A program made the position numbers and the translations under genes. Shown here in pieces: positions 36,208-43,571 of a DNA stretch of 64,000 nt. Source of the DNA: Bacillota bacterium (lineage in GTDB: Bacteria > Bacillota > Clostridia > Oscillospirales > Ruminococcaceae); the NCBI GenBank assembly GCA_023391005.1, contig JAEWBS010000063.1:1-64000 (forward strand). Reading direction: 5' to 3'. A model generated the notes under the pieces. It ran no database searches, had not been told where the DNA came from, and saw nothing but the letters and a program-made list of their open reading frames with translations. Position 1 is the first letter of the stretch. Each line of letters begins with the position of its first letter.

Positions 36208-36924
36208 TCACTTCAACAGAGCAGTGACAAGACAAGCGGAAGCCATGCCGCAGATCATACTCAGGGAAAATGCGAATTCCTTCAACATAGGATATTTCCT
36301 ACCCGCAGCGTTCAGAGCAATCATCGCGCAGGCGGATACCACAATCGTAACCATGGAGGGAATGTTGGTTACGTTCACCAGATACGGGGCGGACAACGTG
36401 GCCATCATGCCCAGAAACATGATATTTGGTACCACCTTGCCAAAGCTATTGGGGTTGGCGGTGACCGACTGCATCTTGGTGTCAAACCGGCGAAGGAAAA
36501 AGGCCGACAGGCTGGACAGGAACACGCCCAGAGTCACGACCCATAAAAGTGAGCCGAAGACATCCGGGGAAAAGTCGGCGCTTCCCAGGCTCTCATACCC
36601 GAACGAGGTGACCGCCATGTTGGCGGCCAGTGTCTCATAGGTGGCCGAACCGATGACCGACAGGCGCAGCCAGGGAAAAAACTTTCCCAGAGCGGGCAGC
36701 AGAATCATATAGCTGATAATGATGGGCAGCGATGGGACAATGGAAAATACGGCGCTGCTCTTGACCACCTTTTTTAAATCGGCGGACTGAAAGCCCAGTT
36801 CCAATGCCCGTTTCCAGGCAACGCGGAAGAAAACGACGGATTGGATCAACACAGCGAGGATGGCCAGAGCGCAGAAGATAAACATGACAGAGCTGTTTGC
36901 CACGCTGGAATAAAGTTTTCCCAT
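36208..36924 (-). CDS. DUF5058 family membrane protein
   Basis: 238 aa, about six membrane segments. The DUF5058 pattern is seen in the N-terminal FFRVAWKRALELGFQ and in GSATYETLAANMAVTSFGYE. Members are often found next to M20 peptidases in Firmicutes, as here (29 nt downstream of the M20 gene). Probable uptake of the amide or peptide that the M20 enzyme splits. Start after GAGGAGGTAATTAGAA. Confidence 0.75.
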   Translation of the reverse strand: MGKLYSSVANSSVMFIFCALAILAVLIQSVVFFRVAWKRALELGFQSADLKKVVKSSAVFSIVPSLPIIISYMILLPALGKFFPWLRLSVIGSATYETLAANMAVTSFGYESLGSADFSPDVFGSLLWVVTLGVFLSSLSAFFLRRFDTKMQSVTANPNSFGKVVPNIMFLGMMATLSAPYLVNVTNIPSMVTIVVSACAMIALNAAGRKYPMLKEFAFSLSMICGMASACLVTALLK

Positions 36925-36953
36925 TTCTAATTACCTCCTCTATGTATGCCGCT

Positions 36954-38366
36954 TCAGAAGCTGCCCGCTTTTATCTCTTTAGGGATAAGGCTGTGATATT
37001 TCGCCCCATTTTTGGCCTGGATCATATCTGCTTTGGCGGATTGAACCAGTTGGGGCTGCGCCAAAATATCCAAGGTGGCGCGTGCCAGAACGGTGGCGGC
37101 GGCAGTCATGCCCCGATGGGCGATGGCGGACTTGCCCTGTGCCACGGCAAGCCAGGAATGTGCGCTCGTGCCAAGGGCGAAACAGGCGGAGCCAAACCAA
37201 GCGGTGGGGACAGTCCAGCTGACGTCGCCCACATCGGAGGAGCCCGCCTTCAAAGGCATGGGGGGAACACATACGTCCGCCATGGCGCCCTGAAACAGTA
37301 GCTTTCCTTTCTCCCCCAACATCTTGACGGCCATGGCCTGGTAGGTTTTCCAGTCGTTCGGATCGCCTACGGCACGAAACTTCTCGGCGTAGGCAAGCTC
37401 ATCGGCGGTATACTGCAAGGGGAGTATTTCCTGCATATGTTTAAAGACCAGATTGTCCAGCGTCTTGTTCTGGAGGATATCGGCATAAGCGCTGACCACA
37501 CGGATATCAACCTGTGTCCCGGTCATCAGAGCCGCGCCCCGTGCAACGTCGTGAACCCGCTGGGCCAGATCATAGACCTGATCGGTCTTAGGTGCCCGGA
37601 CGGAATAGATCACCTGTGCGTGCGCCTGAACCACGTTGGGGGCGTCGCCGCCGGTGTCGGTAACGGCATAGTGAATCCGTGCCTCGGGGATCATGTGTTC
37701 ACGCAGATAGTTGGCGCCGACGTTCATCAGCTCTACCGCGTCCAGAGCCGAACGGCCCAGATGTGGGGAAACCGCGGCGTGGGAGGACGTGCCTGTGAAA
37801 TCGTAGATGATGCGCGCGTTGGAAAGGGTGGAGACAGAGCCGAAGGTGGCGGAGTAGGGATGCCAGGCCAGACAGATATCGCAATCGTCAAAACAGCCCG
37901 CCCGCACCATAAATGCCTTGCCCGCGCCGCCTTCCTCCGCGGGACAGCCATAGTAGATAACGGTGCCTTCCTGCGGATGCGCCAGCAGATAGTCCTTCAC
38001 CGCCACCGCAGCCTGCATGCAGCCGGTGCCCAGCAGATGGTGCCCGCAGCCGTGGCCGGGCGCGCCGGGCGTCATTGGGGAGGGCTCCGTCACATCGGCC
38101 TTTTGAGAGAGGTTGGGCAGGGCGTCAAACTCTCCCAGAAGACCGACCACAGGACGGCCGCTGCCGAAGCTGGCCCGGAAAGCGGTAGGGATTTCCCCCC
38201 AATTTTCCTCTATGGTAAAACCCTCATTTTTCAGCAATTCCTTTTGCAGCTGTACCGAGTTGTGTTCCTGATATCGCAGCTCCGCAAAGCCCCATATTTG
38301 GTCGGCGGCGTCCGCAAAGATAGGTGTTTTCTTTTGAATCAATGCATCTAACAGCTCGTGGTTCAT
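36954..38366 (-). CDS. M20 amidohydrolase, AbgB-like
   Basis: 470 aa. M20-family metallopeptidase of the aminobenzoyl-glutamate hydrolase B type. Metal ligands: HGCGHH (after MTPGAPG), Glu-Glu in GCPAEEGG, His in LAWHPYS, and a final His in ALGTSAHSWLA. The lid domain holds TGTSSHAAVSPHLGRSALDA. AbgB-like enzymes hydrolyse amide bonds of N-acyl or p-aminobenzoyl glutamate and short peptides. First gene of the operon, about 290 nt after a promoter module that is duplicated in front of the capA-like gene. Confidence 0.88.
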   Translation of the reverse strand: MNHELLDALIQKKTPIFADAADQIWGFAELRYQEHNSVQLQKELLKNEGFTIEENWGEIPTAFRASFGSGRPVVGLLGEFDALPNLSQKADVTEPSPMTPGAPGHGCGHHLLGTGCMQAAVAVKDYLLAHPQEGTVIYYGCPAEEGGAGKAFMVRAGCFDDCDICLAWHPYSATFGSVSTLSNARIIYDFTGTSSHAAVSPHLGRSALDAVELMNVGANYLREHMIPEARIHYAVTDTGGDAPNVVQAHAQVIYSVRAPKTDQVYDLAQRVHDVARGAALMTGTQVDIRVVSAYADILQNKTLDNLVFKHMQEILPLQYTADELAYAEKFRAVGDPNDWKTYQAMAVKMLGEKGKLLFQGAMADVCVPPMPLKAGSSDVGDVSWTVPTAWFGSACFALGTSAHSWLAVAQGKSAIAHRGMTAAATVLARATLDILAQPQLVQSAKADMIQAKNGAKYHSLIPKEIKAGSF

Positions 38367-38612
38367 ACGTTTTGTCCTTTCATGTATAAAATGATGCGCC
38401 TATGTGAAACTTGGGATCAGGGGACGACTGTCACATAGCGTTTTTCGAGTATAGGAATCCGCCTTCAGGCCCTTCCCTCCAGCCGGGACAGATCGGCCAC
38501 GTTTCGCTTACATCAAGCTGAGCGTCCCGGTCCCGCCGTGGTGGTTGACGGTAAGCAAGCAGTCGATTCCCGGGTGCCTGCCCTAGAACCGATCTGTAAA
38601 TCGGGCTGTGGG

Positions 38613-38773
38613 CCGGTAAATGTGCTGTTTGAAAATTTTTGACCATAGTTGATTGTCTCAATTATATCTTTTGGTAGCAAAAGAAAATAGAAAAATCTTA
38701 TTGACATAACCATCAATTTAAAGCTTTCTTTTCGAGATCGAAAAGAAAAATTAAAATTTGACGGTTATTTTTT
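38613..38773 (-). promoter_or_regulatory. Left copy of the duplicated promoter-operator module (drives the M20 operon)
   Basis: On the minus strand: an operator with inverted half-sites CCGTCAAATTTTAA and TTTAAATTGATGG around a palindrome CTTTTCGATCTCGAAAAG, then a T-rich stretch and TATAAT at 38666-38661 without a good -35, then ACAATCAACTATGG. The right copy (41189-41351) is nearly the same. A weak -35 next to an operator fits activation by the AraC regulator encoded between the copies. The leader to the M20 start is about 290 nt. Confidence 0.75.
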
Positions 38774-38786
38774 GCTTCGAAATCAA

Positions 38787-38822
38787 AATAAAGTCGCTTT
38801 ACAGCGACTTTATTGCTATAAT
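38787..38822 (+). promoter_or_regulatory. Promoter of the AraC/GH39-like gene with overlapping palindrome
   Basis: A perfect 12-bp inverted repeat AATAAAGTCGCT / AGCGACTTTATT (38787-38814) covers the -35 area and ends 2 nt before TATAAT (38817-38822). Repressor or autoregulatory site likely; an RNA hairpin is also possible but it would lie upstream of the transcript start. Confidence 0.6.
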
Positions 38823-38908
38823 ATTCTTGTTGTCAGGTTGTTTCTGTATCCACCTTCTCTTTATGTGGTACAGAGTTTCCTGTTCCAAACAAATGAGGAG
38901 GGCTTCGT

Positions 38909-41173
38909 ATGATCGACAAGGAAATTCGCATTGGAACGGTTCATAGGATGCCGCGTGTTTTAAATGACGGTATCGCGCTTCTGCTCGTACTGCGCGGGTC
39001 CGTTACGCTGGAGTACGAGCACACCTCATGTCTTTTGGGCGAGGGCGGCGTTGCTGTGATCAATGACAGAGATTTTTACAGCCTGAAAAGCGAAGCTCCC
39101 AACATTTTGGTTTGGATGCGTTTTTCAAGGGAATATATGACCGCACGGTTTTTGCAGATTTCGCAATACCGTTTTTCTTGCATTTACTGTGCGCAGGGTG
39201 ACGACGAAACGACTTACTCACCCATGCAAAAGTACATGGCGGAGCTTGCCTTTCTAGATCTGAAAAAGACGGCGGAATCACAGTTGCGTTTTCAATCCGT
39301 TTTCTTTCAAATGCTTCATTTGCTTGTAACGGAGTTTTCTCTGCCAATCACGCAGCCGCTCGAGTCGGATGAGGATCAGCGAATGAAGCGCGCACTGGCG
39401 TATATTCACCAGAATTACAAAAATCGGATTTTATTGAGCGATGTGGCGCGGTATGTGTTTTTGTCGCCTCAATATCTTTCGCGGCTTTTTAAAACAGTCC
39501 TTCATACCACTTACCTTGACTATGTGGGCGCCCTTCGTCTTTCAAGCGCGAAATACGATCTTCTGCATACCCGGAGCACCATTACAAAAATATCAATGTC
39601 CAACGGATTCGCCAGCGACAAAGCGATGTGCAGCGCTTTTATGGCGCAATACGGCATGACGCCCAACGAATACCGAAACGCGCACCGGTCCGCAGAAGGG
39701 GAGGCAGAGGAGACCTATAGCGCCAGCTTTATTAATGAAAAGCAGGACAATGCCCTTGAGGTTCTCGCGAAGTTCATCGACAGCTTTCAGCGGGGAGGGC
39801 AGTTCACGCCCGCCGTGACCCCAATTTTTGACCTGAATGCCATTCGCCCGGCAGAGCTTCGTCGCATTTCGGTAATTGTCGATATTGGCGATGTTCACCG
39901 GGCGCTTCGCTCCGACTGTAAAAATCAGCTGGATTTGGTTCGGGCGAATCTTGATGTCAAATATGTTGCGTTCAGCGGTATTCTAACGGCTATTGGGGAG
40001 GCGGGGCACGGCGGCACACCCTTTTGGCTTTATGATGTGTTCCAAATCGTCACGATGATTCGGAATCTTGGCATGTTTCCGTTTGTTCAATTGAACCTGA
40101 ACGGATTTCATTCCGAGTTGTTTGAGCGGCTGCTTTCTGTTTTGGATACGCTGAGCCTGCGCTATAGTGCGCACGAGCTTTCCCGATGGTACTTTGAGGC
40201 CGTTGGGGAAGCCGACAATCTGCGGGAGCACTTCCCGCAAGTATGCGCGACGCTGCACGACAGAATTCCTGGCGCAAGTGTCGGTCTCCGACTTTTGACC
40301 GATTCCGTGGATGCCGTAAAAAGTACGGAGGTGTTGCGGGCGCTCTCGTGCTGTACAATAGATTTTTTAAGTTTTTCCTCCGACCCGAATGTGGAATCTT
40401 TTTCTGCGGAATCAGCCACATATGCCGTATCCCAACGCAATTTTCACCAGAAAAGAGTGGAAAAGCTGCGGGCGCTGGCCGATGCCGTAGGGCTGCAAAA
40501 CATTCCGGTGTTTATGACCGACTGGAACACGCTAACGGGTAAAACCACGGTAGAAGCCGGCGAATTCCACAGAACTGCGCTGATTACCGATACGCTGTGC
40601 TGCCTTTCCGGACAGGTTTCAGGATTTTCGGTGCGCCTTAGTCTGGACGGGCAGGGCAGCTCGGGCAATAGCATTATTACCCACCCCTTAAGTCTTTTTC
40701 TATACCGCGGCATCCGCAGACCCATGTTTTTTGTGTTCCGGGCTATGGCCAGCCTCAAGGATTCGGTTGCCGCACAGGGAGAGGGCTATCTGCTGACGCA
40801 CGACTTTTCAGGAAATATTGCCCTGCTGCTCTATAATGCCTGCTATATCAATCCGTTTCTGGCGCTCGATAATCTTCGCAAAGGCAGTCATGCTCAGGTG
40901 GTATCCTTTCGTTTGGCCGGACTGCCGGCGGGACGTTATCGCATCAAAAAATACCTGATGGATAAAGATAACGGAAGTTTGTATCACAGTTGGGTCAAGT
41001 TGGATTTATCCTCCCCGCTGGACGAGGAGGATATTGACGATTACTTGGAGAATATCAGCAACCCCTCTGTTATGCTGTATGAAGAAGCCACAACAGGCGA
41101 ACTTTTGATCCGGCAGGAGCTCACCATGAACGCAACCGCACTGTTTGTGATGAAGCGCTATCAAACATTTTAA
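38909..41173 (+). CDS. AraC-family regulator with C-terminal GH39-like domain
   Basis: 754 aa. N-terminal cupin-like domain (about 10-70), AraC double HTH (about 150-250; ILLSDVARYVFLSPQYLSRL then ITKISMSNGFASDKAMCSAF), and a long C-terminal part (about 270-754) resembling the GH39 xylosidase barrel attached to some AraC proteins. Catalytic residues look lost: where GH39 has WNEPN there is WYFEAVGEA (427-435), and the nucleophile motif TEWN is MTDWN with Asp538. The domain therefore probably binds a ligand rather than cuts it. Start after ATGAGGAGGGCTTCGT. It lies between twin promoter modules and presumably controls both. Confidence 0.85.
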   Translation: MIDKEIRIGTVHRMPRVLNDGIALLLVLRGSVTLEYEHTSCLLGEGGVAVINDRDFYSLKSEAPNILVWMRFSREYMTARFLQISQYRFSCIYCAQGDDETTYSPMQKYMAELAFLDLKKTAESQLRFQSVFFQMLHLLVTEFSLPITQPLESDEDQRMKRALAYIHQNYKNRILLSDVARYVFLSPQYLSRLFKTVLHTTYLDYVGALRLSSAKYDLLHTRSTITKISMSNGFASDKAMCSAFMAQYGMTPNEYRNAHRSAEGEAEETYSASFINEKQDNALEVLAKFIDSFQRGGQFTPAVTPIFDLNAIRPAELRRISVIVDIGDVHRALRSDCKNQLDLVRANLDVKYVAFSGILTAIGEAGHGGTPFWLYDVFQIVTMIRNLGMFPFVQLNLNGFHSELFERLLSVLDTLSLRYSAHELSRWYFEAVGEADNLREHFPQVCATLHDRIPGASVGLRLLTDSVDAVKSTEVLRALSCCTIDFLSFSSDPNVESFSAESATYAVSQRNFHQKRVEKLRALADAVGLQNIPVFMTDWNTLTGKTTVEAGEFHRTALITDTLCCLSGQVSGFSVRLSLDGQGSSGNSIITHPLSLFLYRGIRRPMFFVFRAMASLKDSVAAQGEGYLLTHDFSGNIALLLYNACYINPFLALDNLRKGSHAQVVSFRLAGLPAGRYRIKKYLMDKDNGSLYHSWVKLDLSSPLDEEDIDDYLENISNPSVMLYEEATTGELLIRQELTMNATALFVMKRYQTF

Positions 41174-41188
41174 TTTTAGCCTTGCCGC

Positions 41189-41351
41189 AAAAAACAACCG
41201 TCAAATTTTAACCATATTTTTCGAACATGAAAAGAAAGCTTTAAATTGATGGTTATAACAATAAGATATTTCTATTTTCTTTTCTTCCTAAAAGGTATAA
41301 TTGGGGCAATCAACGAATGGCAGAAAATCCTCAAACAGCGCGTTTGACTGG
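41189..41351 (+). promoter_or_regulatory. Right copy of the duplicated promoter-operator module (drives the capA-like gene)
   Basis: Inverted duplicate of 38613-38773. Half-sites CCGTCAAATTTTAA (41198-41211) and TTTAAATTGATGG (41240-41252) flank TTTTTCGAACATGAAAAG; TATAAT is at 41296-41301, then GGGGCAATCAACGAATGG. It lies right after the regulator's stop codon and points away from it. Confidence 0.75.
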
Positions 41352-41399
41352 TTGAGGACCTGTTTTGTTGATGGTACTCATATTTTTTGGGGTGATTTT

Positions 41400-42734
41400 G
41401 TGAAATATAAAGTCAATCGAAACGGTCTGCGTCTCGCTAAGCTGGCCAGTTTGGTGTACTGGAATCAATTCCGCTATCCGCAGCCCACAAAAGGAACCTA
41501 CGATATTGCCGGCAGTACAATGGAAAAACTGAAATGGGCCTACAAATGCTGGGTCAGGCAGATTGAGGTTGCCGAGCGGGGCGCTGGGATTGAAGACCAT
41601 TTTGCGAAACAGACGCTGGATTTTTTCCCTGAAGAGGGGTTTGAGGAAACGGCTTCAGTGTCGCTCTGTGCAGGAGGAGACCTGATGGCGGTAGATGTTC
41701 TGACCGAAGAGAACACCCCGTACCTGTTTGACGGCATTGGGGATTTTTACTTTGATGCCGATATTGTCTGCGCCAATCTGGAGTCCACGGTCTATGCGCG
41801 GGCGCCCTTAGGCCGTAACCAAGTGCCGGGCATGCCCGCAAAAATGAATACCTCCGAGGGGATGCTCGACCGCTTTCTCAACGGCGGTAAGGGTATCAAC
41901 TATTTTTCGGTGGCCAATAACCACTGCTACGATTACTGCGAAGAAGGGTTGCTTGCCACGCTGGATATGCTTGACCGCAAGGGTTGCTGGTATTCCGGCA
42001 CAAACCGTTCGCCGCAGGCGCAGGAGGATGTTCTAATTATTGAAAAAAATGGCGTTCGCATCGCCATGCTCTCCTATACATTCGATATGAACGGCAATCA
42101 TTACGAAAAGAAACATCTGATTAATGAGGTGCGCTTTAACGATGAGATCGTGGACCTTTCGATGGTCAAACGGCATATCGCGAAAGCGCGGGAAAAGGGC
42201 TGCGATCTGGTTGTCGCCTCCTGCCATTGGGGATGGGAATTCGAAATGTATCCGCATGCCTCCGTTATCAAAGTGGCGCATACCTTGGCCGATGAAGGCG
42301 TGGATGTTATTTTGGGCAGCCACCCTCATGTTGCTCAACCGCTGGAGCGCTATGACGCTGTCCGCAACGGCCGGGTCTGCCCCTGCCTGATCGCTTATTC
42401 TCTGGGCGATTTTGTCAGTTATCATCCTATCTCCAAAAACGCCAAGCTTAGTTTGGTGATTCGATTCCAGATTAAGAAGGGTGTTTTGCGCGGCACTCAA
42501 AAGACAGTTTTGAGCGATTTAGAAGTATACCCGGTTTATCTTGTTGCGCAGGACATTTCCGAGGATGCCTGCGACTGCCGTCTGCTCTCGTTCCAGAAGG
42601 TACTGGATTGCCATGGCAGCTGCGGCCTCAGTCCCGAGGAGAAGACGGATCTGCAGCGCCTTGACAAAAAGGTTCTGCGCGGTATTCTCGTTCCGCCCCA
42701 AGCCGCCCATCACATTGTGGCGCCCCAAAAATAA
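41400..42734 (+). CDS. CapA-family (PGA_cap) metallophosphatase-like protein
   Basis: 444 aa from GTG 41400, after TTGGGGTGATTTT. A longer frame from 41301 overlaps the -10 box and is excluded. The CapA domain (about 80-360) shows SLCAGGDLMAVDVL, CANLESTVYA, VANNHCYDY, SCHWGWEFEMYPHASV and LGSHPHVAQPLERYD, the calcineurin-like metal sites of this family. CapA proteins take part in poly-gamma-glutamate synthesis; many homologues have unknown roles. No signal peptide or membrane anchor is visible, unlike classical CapA. The N-terminal 70 residues are basic and helical. Its promoter is shared in sequence with the M20 operon. Confidence 0.82.
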   Translation: MKYKVNRNGLRLAKLASLVYWNQFRYPQPTKGTYDIAGSTMEKLKWAYKCWVRQIEVAERGAGIEDHFAKQTLDFFPEEGFEETASVSLCAGGDLMAVDVLTEENTPYLFDGIGDFYFDADIVCANLESTVYARAPLGRNQVPGMPAKMNTSEGMLDRFLNGGKGINYFSVANNHCYDYCEEGLLATLDMLDRKGCWYSGTNRSPQAQEDVLIIEKNGVRIAMLSYTFDMNGNHYEKKHLINEVRFNDEIVDLSMVKRHIAKAREKGCDLVVASCHWGWEFEMYPHASVIKVAHTLADEGVDVILGSHPHVAQPLERYDAVRNGRVCPCLIAYSLGDFVSYHPISKNAKLSLVIRFQIKKGVLRGTQKTVLSDLEVYPVYLVAQDISEDACDCRLLSFQKVLDCHGSCGLSPEEKTDLQRLDKKVLRGILVPPQAAHHIVAPQK

Positions 42735-42970
42735 TCTGCCGACCGCCGACAATTTTCTCAGTTTTTTGCTTTGGTTACAATGAAACGCATTTACCATTTC
42801 TGTTTGACACATCGGCATACCGTAGTATCCGCAGTACAGCAATAAGCTATTTTTATACAGAAAGGAAGTTGGCCATGAATATGATAGGATGCGAACCGTG
42901 CAGGATTCTTTCGCTGTGTGGTTGGCATCCCCGCCCTCAAACAGCCACTTTTGGAGCAGTATAAAAGAAA

Positions 42971-43052
42971 AGAGTCCGCTGTGCGGACCACTTGGGAGAG
43001 CGTATGGTTCGCATCCGTAAGGTCGAGCGTTCGATCCTCTTCGTCTCTATCA
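42971..43052 (+). pseudogene. Degenerate tRNA-Ala(CGC)-like sequence
   Basis: CTTGGGAGAGCG resembles a D-loop end; TATGG-TTCGCAT-CCGTA is a proper 5-bp anticodon arm with anticodon CGC; then AGGTC and GAGCGTTCGATCCTCTTC is a T-arm with mismatches. The 5' half (acceptor and D stem) does not pair and is about 6 nt too long. An 11-bp inverted repeat GGATGCGAACC (42887-42897) mirrors the anticodon region GGTTCGCATCC (43006-43016). Likely a tRNA relic or an attachment site. Confidence 0.35.
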
Positions 43053-43069
43053 TATTTCATGCGCAATAT

Positions 43070-43100
43070 GTATGTCCTACGTTAAAAACGTAGGACATAC
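43070..43100. terminator. Perfect hairpin, terminator-like
   Basis: GTATGTCCTACGTT / AACGTAGGACATAC, 14 bp, AAA loop, then GCCGTTTT. Confidence 0.6.
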
Positions 43101-43258
43101 GCCGTTTTGGGCCTTTTCACCCCGAAAAAGGCGGTAAGATACGGTGTGCTTTCGTATATGTCATCAGCGTGTTTGGGCAGTGTGGGGATTTAAACTCACA
43201 CACCACCAAATTTGAAAGTGTTTTGCTGTAGCGATGCCTCAAACTAAATATGTTCGCT

Positions 43259-43298
43259 AAGGGCCGGGGTTTCAGAAATGAAATCCCGGCCCTTTTTT
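43259..43298 (+). terminator. Strong intrinsic terminator without an obvious gene
   Basis: AAGGGCCGGGGTTTC / GAAATCCCGGCCCTT then six T. No supported gene precedes it on the plus strand for 500 bp. Confidence 0.8.
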
Positions 43299-43571
43299 AA
43301 TGCTTAGCTCTAAAATCTACCAGCTTTGCTGGCGCATATTAAACGCTTATAGCTTATTCGCATTTCGTAGCGAAGTGGAGAAACTAATAATTACTTGCTA
43401 CCGCTTAAGATGCAAGGAACGTGGGCATTCGCCTGTTCACGGGCGGTAGGGTAAGTAATGCGACTAGCAATTTTTCAGTGCATTTTGAGATGCTGGCCAG
43501 TGATATGCTCTTTTCTAGGGCTTGTGCAAACCACCAGTTCGACTGGTTTTTGATTAGTGGCCTCATCACCG

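Larger units (their letters stand above)
42735..43571. other. Gene-poor region with tRNA-like remnant and terminators
   Basis: 840 bp holding no clear protein gene. Contents: a possible 29-codon frame with ribosome site at 42875-42964 (starts MNMIGCEPCRILSLCGW), a degenerate tRNA-Ala-like piece, three hairpins (listed separately or at 43533-43547, ACCAGT-TCG-ACTGGT then TTTT) and unassigned DNA. It looks like the scar of a lost element. Confidence 0.45.

Noticed and set aside
37437..38351. A 304-codon plus-strand frame opposite the M20 amidohydrolase gene
   Set aside because: Shadow frame. The M20 protein on the other strand keeps every metal ligand.
41301..41399. Upstream TTG start for the CapA-like gene
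   Set aside because: That codon begins on the last base of the TATAAT box, so it cannot be in the transcript; GTG 41400 has the ribosome site.
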